5,232 bases of DNA from assembly GCA_016919605.1 (NCBI GenBank), contig JACXTQ010000099.1, positions 1 to 5,232 on the forward strand, read 5' to 3'. Below, in pieces: positions 1 through 4,384 of the stretch. The position numbers and the translations under genes were made by a program. Positions within the stretch are counted from its first letter, which is position 1, and every line of letters starts with the position of its first letter. The stretch is from Methylovulum sp. (GTDB lineage Bacteria; Pseudomonadota; Gammaproteobacteria; Methylococcales; Methylomonadaceae). A model generated the notes under the pieces. It was not told the origin of the DNA and made no database searches. It was given only the letters and a program-made list of their open reading frames with translations.

Positions 1-428
1 GCGCTCATCTTGCTATGTATTTTGCCGATGACGCTTTTGTGGTGACTAACCCTGAAGTGTCGTCAGTGCGGGACTCGGATCGTATGTTAGGCTTGCTGTC
101 GAGCAAATCGCGGCGGGCGGAGCGTAATGAAGAGCCTATTAAGGAGTATCTGTTGTTGTCCCGTTATGCGCCCGACCGGGTAAAGTTGGGCGACATGTTG
201 AGCGTTGATGATGTGCAGGACATTTTGTCGCTGCATTTGTTGGGCGTTATCCCCGAATCCAAATCGGTGCTGACTGCGTCAAACTCAGGTGTGCCGGTTA
301 TCCTTGACGAAAAAAGCGATGCGGGACAAGCTTACGGCGATATAGTGGCCCGCTATTTGGGCGAAGACCGTCCGCATCGTTTTATTGACGAGAAAAAAGG
401 CCTCTTCGCGAAGCTTTTTGGAGGCTAA
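1..428 (+). CDS. minD: Septum site-determining protein MinD, 3' part (runs off the left edge)
   Basis: MinD is a membrane-associated ATPase that, with MinC, blocks FtsZ ring assembly away from midcell and oscillates under MinE control. About 141 C-terminal residues are visible (first whole codon at base 3); the family is usually about 270, so the P-loop half lies outside. Recognisable blocks are MYFADDAFVVTNPEVSSVRD, then SKSRRAE and EEPIKEYLLLSRY, VGVIPES-like LGVIPESKSVL, a DAGQAYGD stretch, and the C-terminal amphipathic membrane-targeting helix ending EKKGLFAKLFGG. The stop is TAA at 426-428. minE begins one base later, so translation is probably coupled. The ATG at base 15 is an internal methionine and not the start, because the MinD homology continues upstream of it without a stop. 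minC would be expected upstream. Identification rests on clear family similarity by eye. Confidence 0.97.
   Translation, partial: AHLAMYFADDAFVVTNPEVSSVRDSDRMLGLLSSKSRRAERNEEPIKEYLLLSRYAPDRVKLGDMLSVDDVQDILSLHLLGVIPESKSVLTASNSGVPVILDEKSDAGQAYGDIVARYLGEDRPHRFIDEKKGLFAKLFGG
420..424 (+). promoter_or_regulatory. Ribosome binding site deciding the GTG start of minE
   Basis: GGAGG lies five bases before GTG 430 and inside the last codons of minD. It supports the GTG start over the in-frame ATG at 385. The ATG at 428-430 is followed directly by TGA and cannot serve. Confidence 0.85.
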
Positions 429-429
429 T

Positions 430-696
430 GTGAGTTTACTTGACTATTTTAGGATCACTAAGACCAGTTCGGCATCGCTGGCTAAGGAACGCTTGCAAAT
501 TCTTGTGGCGCATGAGCGTTCTTCGCGTCATCAGCCTTCTTATCTTCCTCAGCTACAAAAGGAATTGCTGGAAGTGATAAAAAAATATGTCAATGTCGAT
601 CAGGAGTCCATTTCTTTTAATTTCGAGCAAGATGAAACTCAGGAAACGCTGGAATTGAATATTGTGCTGCCCGATCATCCGGCAAAAAATGTTTAA
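430..696 (+). CDS. minE: Cell division topological specificity factor MinE
   Basis: MinE displaces MinC from MinD and stimulates MinD ATPase at the membrane, producing the pole-to-pole oscillation. The start is GTG at 430, giving 88 residues, the same length as E. coli MinE. A GGAGG ribosome site at 420-424 lies 5 bases upstream, inside the minD 3' end. An in-frame ATG at 385 would add 15 residues read from within minD and is rejected. The N-terminal SLLDYFR membrane/MinD-contact segment (residues 2-8), the helix or strand ASLAKERLQILVAHER (15-30) and the topological domain YLPQLQKELLEVIKKYVNV (about 38-56) are typical. The C-terminus ends in the expected LELNIVLPD strand. It follows the minD stop by one base, so it is cotranscribed. 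No anomalies. Confidence 0.97.
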   Translation: MSLLDYFRITKTSSASLAKERLQILVAHERSSRHQPSYLPQLQKELLEVIKKYVNVDQESISFNFEQDETQETLELNIVLPDHPAKNV

Positions 697-725
697 ACTC
701 TCTAACTACTCTAAAGGTGATTGAT

Positions 726-923
726 ATGATTGATGTAATCGGTGAAGCAGCGGGTGCGGTATGGCAATATCTTAATGATAACGGCCCTACTAGCGTGTCG
801 AAAATCACTACGGAAACGGGTATCAATAAAAATGATGTCCAACGGGCGATAGGCTGGCTGTCTAAAGAAGATAAGCTGGTGTTTGAGATGAAAGGCCGGA
901 CTGAAACCTTAGCGTTAAAATAA
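726..923 (+). CDS. Small winged-helix protein, DUF2582 type
   Basis: This is a 65-residue protein that is essentially one winged helix-turn-helix domain. The first helix covers about residues 4-18 (VIGEAAGAVWQYLNDN). A turn GPTSVSKI leads into helix 2 (22-31), a putative recognition helix NKNDVQRAIGWLSKED (34-49), and a two-strand wing LVFEMKGRTETLAL (51-64). It resembles the short DUF2582 wHTH family; its function and target DNA are unknown. The start ATG 726 is chosen because AAGGTGA at 714-720 sits five bases upstream. A GTG at 717 in the same frame lies inside that ribosome site and is rejected. It follows minE by 29 bases with no terminator or convincing promoter between, and a strong terminator follows it, so it is probably the last gene of the min operon. 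It could act as a regulator or as a protein-interaction module; nothing here decides. Confidence 0.85.
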   Translation: MIDVIGEAAGAVWQYLNDNGPTSVSKITTETGINKNDVQRAIGWLSKEDKLVFEMKGRTETLALK

Positions 924-940
924 TTGGCAAACGGTTGCCT

Positions 941-983
941 AAAGCCCAAGATGGGTGCGCCCGCACCTTTCTTGGGCTTTTTT
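941..983 (+). terminator. Intrinsic terminator of the minD-minE-wHTH operon
   Basis: An 11-bp perfect stem pairs AAAGCCCAAGA (941-951) with TCTTGGGCTTT (970-980). A smaller inner stem GGTGC/GCACC lies between them, and the run of T at 978-983 completes the signal. A minor hairpin GGCAA/TTGCC (926-939) precedes it directly after the stop codon. Confidence 0.93.
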
Positions 984-1045
984 ATGCGCGTTGATAATGT
1001 GGAGGGATGTGCCGTGCTTATTCTTCAAGGCCATTTATGCCTGTC

Positions 1046-1059
1046 TTGATCTATGTCAA
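1046..1059 (+). promoter_or_regulatory. FNR/ANR box (TTGAT-N4-GTCAA)
   Basis: TTGATctatGTCAA matches the FNR consensus TTGAT-N4-ATCAA at 9 of 10 defined bases. Its centre falls between 1052 and 1053, exactly 41.5 bases upstream of the predicted start site at A1094. This is the class II activator position, where FNR contacts RNA polymerase alongside sigma. The regulator encoded at 1303-2037 carries the ETVSR recognition helix expected to read TTGAT. The position is inferred from sequence and binding is not demonstrated. Confidence 0.8.
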
Positions 1060-1081
1060 ATCCCTTAGGGCTTGAGGGTGT

Positions 1082-1094
1082 CATAATAGCTTCA
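1082..1094 (+). promoter_or_regulatory. -10 element and predicted start site of the FNR-dependent lipoprotein promoter
   Basis: CATAAT at 1082-1087 matches the -10 consensus at five of six bases. Seven bases on, A1094 is a plausible +1. No good -35 is seen at the usual spacing, as expected for a class II activator-dependent promoter whose -35 region is occupied by the FNR box. The leader to the ATG at 1147 would be 53 bases. Confidence 0.65.
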
Positions 1095-1146
1095 CGCCTG
1101 GAACATTGGGCCAACCCTATTGTTATCATCCCTTTACGAGAATTTT

Positions 1147-1263
1147 ATGAAAGTTATCAGTACCTTCGTTTTGTTAGTCATTGCTGTAGCCACGTTGACC
1201 GCTTGTGATTCAGGCAAAGGCCCAGATAAGCCAGCCAGCGCGTCATCACAAACTGCAAAATAA
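1147..1263 (+). CDS. Very small lipoprotein (38 aa), probably FNR-regulated
   Basis: The translation MKVISTFVLLVIAVATLTAC is a complete lipoprotein signal peptide: positive K2, a hydrophobic core at residues 6-16 and a lipobox LTAC with Cys20. The mature part is only 19 residues, C-DSGKGPDKPAS..., hydrophilic and Pro/Ser/Ala-rich. Asp at +2 is the E. coli signal for retention in the inner membrane. A weak ribosome site (ACGAGAA, 1136-1142) precedes ATG 1147, and the stop is TAA 1261-1263. The KGP after the cysteine faintly recalls short LptM/YifL-type lipoproteins (CGxKGPLY), but the spacing differs and the PLY is missing, so I give no name. It is isolated, converges on fnr, and lies behind a class II FNR promoter. 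That suggests expression under low oxygen. Function unknown. Confidence 0.78.
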   Translation: MKVISTFVLLVIAVATLTACDSGKGPDKPASASSQTAK

Positions 1264-1270
1264 GGCTTGG

Positions 1271-1299
1271 CGGCGAAAAGGCATTACGCCTTTTCGCCG
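1271..1299. terminator. Perfect hairpin between the convergent lipoprotein and fnr genes
   Basis: CGGCGAAAAGGC (1271-1282) pairs perfectly over 12 bp with GCCTTTTCGCCG (1288-1299) around an ATTAC loop, between the two stop codons. Neither strand has an adjoining T run. On the - strand a TTATTTT lies about seven bases beyond the stem. It probably ends or protects both transcripts, but it is not a textbook intrinsic terminator. Confidence 0.6.
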
Positions 1300-1302
1300 C
1301 GA

Positions 1303-2037
1303 TTATGCCGTGGCCTGTTGCTGATTGGCACAGGGTTCGACAATCAAGGTCAACATAGCCAAGTCGTTAATGTGGATAACGCGCTGTTTGACGGTGATAA
1401 TCCCTTGCCTACTTAACTCGGCCAATTGGCGGCTAACCGTTTCAATGGTAAGCCCTAAAAAGTTGGCAATGTCTTGGCGGCGCATACTGAGGTTAAATAC
1501 GGTGTTGGAAAACCCCAGTGCCGAAAAACGCCTCGACAACATCAGCAGGAAGGTGGCTATACGCTCCCTAGCGGTGCGATGGCCGAGCAGAAGGATTTTG
1601 TCATGGTCTGAGGCTATCTCCTTGCCCAAAATACGCATCATCTGCATCTGTAGCCCCGGTATTTCGCTACATAGACTATTTAGCCTAGATAACGGCAATT
1701 CACAAACGGAACTGGTTTCTAAGGCCACGCATGAGCTGCTAAAGCGCCCATGTTGTAAGGCATCCAAGCCCATAATCTCGCCCGGTAGATAAAAGCCGAT
1801 GGTTTGCTCAAGGCCGTCCGCATTGAGGATAAAGCTACGGAAAGAGCCGGATTTGACCGCATATAAATGTAGGCTTTTACCCCCTTGTGCATACAACACC
1901 CCGTCCGTTTGCAACAGTTGCTGGTTTTTGACGATGCCCGCGAGCTGTTTGACTTCATCACGGTGCAGGCCATAAGGCAGGCATAATTCAGATAAGCGGC
2001 AATCTGGACAAGAAGCCTTAACGGGAGCAGATTCCAT
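1303..2037 (-). CDS. fnr: FNR-type oxygen-sensing transcriptional regulator (Crp/Fnr family)
   Basis: The 244-residue Crp/Fnr protein matches E. coli FNR in layout. The N-terminal C-x2-C-x5-C (Cys10, 13, 19 in CPDCRLSELC) and Cys112 (in SVCELP) equal E. coli Cys20, 23, 29 and 122, the ligands of the oxygen-labile [4Fe-4S] cluster. The cyclic-nucleotide-like beta barrel spans about 30-120 (PGEIMGLDAL at 85-94), a dimer helix about 127-160 (SDHDKILLL) and the DNA-binding domain about 165-225. The recognition helix carries ETVSR (199-203), matching the FNR residues that read TTGAT. The family switches genes on or off at low oxygen. ATG 2037 is the only possible start, since an in-frame TAA lies eight bases upstream; AAGG at 2048-2051 is the ribosome site. 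Arg14 replaces the Ser that follows the second cysteine in E. coli. It is divergent from the DUF1415 gene and converges on a likely target gene. The C-terminal tail (PCANQQQATA) has no visible role. Confidence 0.93.
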   Translation of the reverse strand: MESAPVKASCPDCRLSELCLPYGLHRDEVKQLAGIVKNQQLLQTDGVLYAQGGKSLHLYAVKSGSFRSFILNADGLEQTIGFYLPGEIMGLDALQHGRFSSSCVALETSSVCELPLSRLNSLCSEIPGLQMQMMRILGKEIASDHDKILLLGHRTARERIATFLLMLSRRFSALGFSNTVFNLSMRRQDIANFLGLTIETVSRQLAELSRQGIITVKQRVIHINDLAMLTLIVEPCANQQQATA

Positions 2038-2064
2038 AATGTCTTAACCTTGCGCAAAACGCAC

Positions 2065-2073
2065 AGTGTAGCA
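2065..2073 (-). promoter_or_regulatory. Putative extended -10 promoter of fnr
   Basis: On the - strand, TGC-TACACT is an extended -10 (TGn plus a 4/6 hexamer). It places the start near 2058 and gives a leader of about 20 bases with the AAGG ribosome site. No convincing -35 is present. An 8-bp palindrome TTGCGCAA (2050-2057) overlaps the predicted start. No TTGAT/ATCAA half site is visible between 2038 and 2152, so FNR autoregulation is not supported by sequence. Confidence 0.4.
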
Positions 2074-2121
2074 GAAGATGCGGACAGAAAAGTAACTGTT
2101 CGGAGTTTGCCCTGTTACCGT

Positions 2122-2127
2122 TACAAT
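2122..2127 (+). promoter_or_regulatory. Possible -10 of the DUF1415 gene
   Basis: TACAAT matches the -10 consensus at five of six bases and would start RNA near 2134, about 19 bases before the ATG. The -35 candidate TTCGGA (2099-2104, 17-base spacer) is poor. GTAAC (2092-2096) and two GTTAC copies (2114-2118, 2120-2124) flank the area and might be an operator; this is weak. Confidence 0.35.
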
Positions 2128-2152
2128 AAGCTTTTGTCCACTGCCCTCGCTT

Positions 2153-2689
2153 ATGCCTAATTCCCCTGTTGATGCCACCCGCGTTTGGCTGGAAACCATT
2201 ATTATCGGCTACGGCCTGTGTCCATTCGCCAAACGCGAGCTAGACCGTGGCAGCATCCGTTTTTACCAGGAAGATGCCAGTACTATCGAAGCGTGTCTGC
2301 ATGGCTTGGTCGCCGAATGTGTCCGGCTTGATAGCGATGACCGCATCGCCACGACGCTCATCATTTATAGCCAAGGCTTTACCGACTTTACCGCCTATCT
2401 GGATTTTTTGGGGCTGGCTGAGGATTTGTTGGTGGCGCAAGGCTATGAAGGGGTTTACCAGCTCGCCAGTTTTCATCCTGAGTATTGTTTTGCCCAAACT
2501 GCGCCCGATGATGCCGCCAATTATACTAACCGCTCCCCTTACCCCATGCTGCACTTGTTACGCGAGAGCAGTATTGATGAGGCGGTCGATAGCCACCCTG
2601 ACCCGGACGGCATTCCCGAACGTAATATCAGGCTAACCCGCCAGCTCGGTTTAAGCCAGATGCAAGCGTTGCTGGCGGCGTGTCGCTGA
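2153..2689 (+). CDS. DUF1415 family protein, function unknown
   Basis: This 178-residue soluble protein has all the hallmark segments I associate with DUF1415: TRVWLETIIIGYGLCPFAK (residues 9-27, with Cys23), a middle T-T-L-I-I-Y stretch (67-72), FLGLAEDLL (85-93), and the block ASFHPEYCFAQTAPDD (105-120). This runs on through NYTNRSPYPMLHLLRES (123-139), and the C-terminus has a PER-NI-L-LG pattern. Length is normal for the family. No biochemical role is known to me. The invariant Cys23 and His108, together with Asp119/Asp120, would suit a catalytic or ligand-binding site, which is inference only. The ATG at 2153 has a poor ribosome site, and no better in-frame start is visible. It is transcribed away from fnr. 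There is no terminator before the yccA promoter, so some read-through into yccA is possible. Confidence 0.87.
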   Translation: MPNSPVDATRVWLETIIIGYGLCPFAKRELDRGSIRFYQEDASTIEACLHGLVAECVRLDSDDRIATTLIIYSQGFTDFTAYLDFLGLAEDLLVAQGYEGVYQLASFHPEYCFAQTAPDDAANYTNRSPYPMLHLLRESSIDEAVDSHPDPDGIPERNIRLTRQLGLSQMQALLAACR

Positions 2690-2694
2690 TACGT

Positions 2695-2723
2695 TTGCAT
2701 AGTGCCTTAAAGCGTTTTATGAT
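2695..2723 (+). promoter_or_regulatory. Promoter of the yccA-like gene
   Basis: TTGCAT (2695-2700) and TATGAT (2718-2723) are separated by 17 bases, a good sigma-70 arrangement starting just after the DUF1415 stop. The predicted start near 2730 gives a leader of about 125 bases. Confidence 0.65.
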
Positions 2724-2741
2724 GGCAGGGTGTACCGAATT

Positions 2742-2766
2742 GGTGGGCTATCGCACAGATAGCACC
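2742..2766 (+). promoter_or_regulatory. Hairpin in the yccA leader
   Basis: GCTATC (2747-2752) pairs with GATAGC (2758-2763) around loop GCACA. An outer GGT/ACC extension (2742-2744 with 2764-2766) leaves a GG bulge. No T run follows, so it is not a terminator. It may be a leader structure or chance. Confidence 0.35.
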
Positions 2767-2854
2767 CATGCAATTGAATTATCTTACCCCAAAACGAAAC
2801 TCCAGTGCTTTTTAAAGGTCTTTCGTACCGTTAACCACTCTTTAAGGATATTTT

Positions 2855-3526
2855 ATGAAAGTAGATACTATTTTATCGCGTCCGGAAGCAACAGGCGTAC
2901 TGGCGACCAATAAGCTGTTACGCAACACTTATCTGCTGTTGTCCATGACCTTATTGTTCAGTGCCATGACCGCCGGTGCGACCATGTACCTGAACCTGCC
3001 CCACCCGGGTATGCTCCTGACCTTGGTCGGTTTTTATGGCTTGTTGTTTGCCATCACCAAATTCCGTAACAGCGCCGTGGGCATTGTCCTGGTATTTGCT
3101 CTGACCGGCTTTATGGGTCTGACCTTGGGGCCGGTGTTGTCAATGTATGTCAAAGCTTTCACTAATGGCCACGAGCTGATTATGATGGCGTTGGGCGGCA
3201 CTGGCGCGATTTTCTTAGGCCTGTCCGGTTACGCGCTGACCACCCGTAAGGATTTCAGCTTTTTGGGCGGATTTTTGATGGTAGGCATACTGGTGGCATT
3301 TTTGGCCGGTATCGGCGCAGTTGTATTTTCCATCCCCGCCCTGTCGCTGGCGGTATCGGCAATGTTTATCCTGCTGATGTCCGGCATGATCTTGTTCCAA
3401 ACCAGTTTGATGGTCAACGGCGGCGAGACTAACTATATTATGGCGACCGTCAATTTATATGTCTCCATCTACAACTTGTTCTTGAGCTTGTTGCAAATTC
3501 TGGGTGTGGTTGGCGGCGACGACTAA
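2855..3526 (+). CDS. yccA: BI-1/YccA family seven-helix inner-membrane protein
   Basis: The 223-residue membrane protein is of the Bax inhibitor-1 superfamily, closest by eye to E. coli YccA (about 219 aa), a substrate and modulator of the FtsH protease. Seven hydrophobic segments lie near 26-46, 52-69, 74-94, 107-128, 138-158, 163-182 and 198-217, with a soluble N-terminus. Shared landmarks are LLRNTYLLLSMTL, PGMLLTLVGFYGL, LTTRKDFSFLGG and GGETNYIMATVNLYVSIYN. AAGGA at 2844-2848 sits six bases before ATG 2855. It has its own promoter and terminator, so it is probably monocistronic. The two acidic positions that gate calcium leak in some bacterial BI-1 relatives appear as Gln182 and Ser204 here, so a calcium-channel role should not be assumed. 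A role in membrane-protein quality control is inferred from YccA. The symbol is given by family resemblance. Confidence 0.88.
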   Translation: MKVDTILSRPEATGVLATNKLLRNTYLLLSMTLLFSAMTAGATMYLNLPHPGMLLTLVGFYGLLFAITKFRNSAVGIVLVFALTGFMGLTLGPVLSMYVKAFTNGHELIMMALGGTGAIFLGLSGYALTTRKDFSFLGGFLMVGILVAFLAGIGAVVFSIPALSLAVSAMFILLMSGMILFQTSLMVNGGETNYIMATVNLYVSIYNLFLSLLQILGVVGGDD

Positions 3527-3573
3527 CATCCCTGCCGGGCTTTTCAAGCCCTAAAAGCTACGGTTTAAAGACC

Positions 3574-3610
3574 AAAGGACACGCGGGCATAAGCCTTCGT
3601 GTCCTTTTTT
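3574..3610 (+). terminator. Intrinsic terminator of the yccA-like gene
   Basis: AAAGGACACG (3574-3583) pairs over 10 bp with CGTGTCCTTT, followed by a T run ending at 3610. A small inner GGC/GCC stem fills the loop. A second, T-less hairpin GGGCTT-ttc-AAGCCC (3537-3551) stands just after the stop codon. Confidence 0.92.
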
Positions 3611-3731
3611 GTTGGCATCAGTTCACGCGCAATAATAAGCTTACACGCCATTTTGAAGTGAAATGAATCGATTTAGCCACTATCAACCCTAAATTAAGGC
3701 AATTAATCACATCCGCACACCATTAATACGT
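3611..3731. other. AT-rich intergenic stretch before the small secreted-protein gene
   Basis: Between the yccA terminator and the next predicted promoter I see no gene. The stretch is AT-rich, with an inverted TTAAT/ATTAA pair (near 3703-3707 and 3722-3726) that could be a binding site or chance. No good -35 hexamer at correct spacing was found. Confidence 0.4.
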
Positions 3732-3737
3732 TATGAT
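3732..3737 (+). promoter_or_regulatory. Possible -10 of the helical-repeat protein gene
   Basis: TATGAT matches the -10 consensus at five of six bases and would start RNA near 3744, at the very base of the stem-loop that follows. No matching -35 is present, so the promoter may need an activator or be wrong. Confidence 0.35.
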
Positions 3738-3743
3738 AGGGGC

Positions 3744-3777
3744 TGGCCGCCCTTTGCTGACTGGCAGCGGGCGGCCA
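3744..3777 (+). promoter_or_regulatory. Strong stem-loop in the leader of the helical-repeat protein gene
   Basis: TGGCCGCCC (3744-3752) pairs over 9 bp with GGGCGGCCA (3769-3777). Inside it, GCTG (3756-3759) pairs with CAGC (3765-3768) around loop ACTGG, leaving a TTT bulge. It is followed by a C run, not a T run, so it is not an intrinsic terminator. If RNA starts near 3744, the transcript would begin with this stem, an arrangement known to shield mRNA from 5'-end-dependent decay. A REP-like intergenic repeat is the alternative. Confidence 0.6.
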
Positions 3778-3816
3778 ATCCCCCCTAATTTGACATTACC
3801 AAAGGCTTTTACATTT

Positions 3817-4164
3817 ATGAATATCATTAAAAAAACGGCACTGACTTGCTTGATGGCGATTTCTTTAGGTGCAAGCACCTTCGCTGTCGCAGAAGAAGCG
3901 GCCAACAGTTCAGCAGCCGCCCTGCCTGAAACGATAGTGCACGTTGAAAAAGCGTTGGAAGAAGTCAATAAAAGTGATTTTTCCGCTGCCCGTTTACATT
4001 TGAAAGCGGCGCGTTCTTCTTCTGAAAAAATCACTGGCCATGAGGCCACCGTGAAAGAAGCCAACGCCAGCGTGATTCAAGGACAAATCCAATCCAATAA
4101 AGGCGATGTTGCAAAGTCTGCCAGTGAACTGAAAAAAGCGTTAGATTTGTATAAATCTTTATAA
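3817..4164 (+). CDS. Small secreted all-helical repeat protein, function unknown (SmbP-like architecture)
   Basis: This 115-residue protein has a clear Sec signal peptide: MNIIKK, hydrophobic core 7-19, and probable cleavage after AVA at residue 25. The mature ~90 residues are Ala/Lys/Glu-rich and predicted helical. They contain two related units 43 residues apart: N51-K52-x-D54 ... L62-K63-x-A65 lines up with N94-K95-x-D97 ... L105-K106-x-A108. This resembles TPR-like or four-helix hairpin proteins such as the Nitrosomonas small metal-binding protein SmbP. However, only three histidines (42, 61, 75) are present, so metal binding is not supported. The likely location is the periplasm. The ATG at 3817 is chosen because it begins the signal peptide; AAAGG (3801-3805) lies 11 bases upstream. 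An in-frame ATG at 3733 would read through the leader hairpin and is rejected. It stands alone between its own leader and terminator. Confidence 0.82.
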   Translation: MNIIKKTALTCLMAISLGASTFAVAEEAANSSAAALPETIVHVEKALEEVNKSDFSAARLHLKAARSSSEKITGHEATVKEANASVIQGQIQSNKGDVAKSASELKKALDLYKSL

Positions 4165-4192
4165 TTTGATGGCCTAACAAGGCCGTTAGATT

Positions 4193-4231
4193 AAGGCTCA
4201 AGGCCATCGGGAAGGCCTTGGGCCTTTTTTT
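4193..4231 (+). terminator. Intrinsic terminator of the helical-repeat protein gene
   Basis: AAGGCTCAAGGCC (4193-4205) pairs with GGCCTTGGGCCTT (4214-4226) over 13 bp with one G-T wobble and an 8-base loop. The T run is 4225-4231. A small GGCC/GGCC hairpin (4171-4184) precedes it. Confidence 0.92.
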
Positions 4232-4384
4232 ATGCGGGTGGTTTGGTGGTGCTCTTAAAGGCACGGGCAAATAAGGCGGGAGAGCTATGGTGTTTGCACG
4301 GCAATAAGGTACAGCGGGCATCCTTGCCCACTGCCACAAGCCAACTACCTTAAAGGGTAGCGGCATTGCTTAGCGCTTAAATAA
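4232..4384. other. Intergenic region between convergent genes, no gene seen
   Basis: This holds three weak inverted repeats: GGGCA/TGCCC with a CAG/CTG extension (4312-4333), CTACC/GGTAG (4345-4360), and GCTTAA/TTAAGC (4375-4390), the last overlapping the ihfA stop. None has a T run on the - strand, so no clear ihfA terminator is identified. No tRNA, riboswitch or promoter is recognised. Confidence 0.5.

Noticed and set aside
385..429. N-terminal extension of minE from ATG 385
   Set aside because: It lies within minD, lacks MinE homology, and the GGAGG site clearly serves GTG 430, which gives the standard 88-residue length.
617..949. 110-codon open frame on the - strand
   Set aside because: It is antisense to minE and the wHTH gene, overlaps their terminator, and has no recognisable protein or ribosome site.
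991..1004. Second FNR box starting TTGAT at 991
   Set aside because: Only the left half matches; the right half (TGGAG) does not resemble ATCAA.
1325..1792. 155-codon open frame on the + strand
   Set aside because: It is antisense to fnr, whose translation is unmistakable; the composition looks like a shadow frame.
1719..2057. 112-codon - strand frame overlapping the fnr start
   Set aside because: It is a shifted frame of fnr, and the FNR translation in the other frame is intact from Cys10 to the end, so there is no frameshift.
2240..2636. Open frames on both strands inside the DUF1415 gene (2240-2554 -, 2247-2636 +)
   Set aside because: The DUF1415 frame matches its family across its whole length; these others are shadows without any family resemblance.
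2680..2913. 77-codon + strand frame between DUF1415 and yccA
   Set aside because: It spans the yccA promoter, leader hairpin and ribosome site and ends inside yccA; the protein has no recognisable features.
3744..3777. Reading the strong stem-loop as an intrinsic terminator
   Set aside because: The stem is followed by a C run instead of T, and the yccA terminator has already occurred at 3574-3610.
3733..3816. Longer version of the helical-repeat protein starting at ATG 3733
   Set aside because: It would place 28 residues before a perfect signal peptide and translate through the leader stem-loop; the ATG is part of the TATGAT -10.
4031..4366. 111-codon - strand frame
   Set aside because: It is antisense to the end of the helical-repeat gene and passes through its terminator; no homology or ribosome site.
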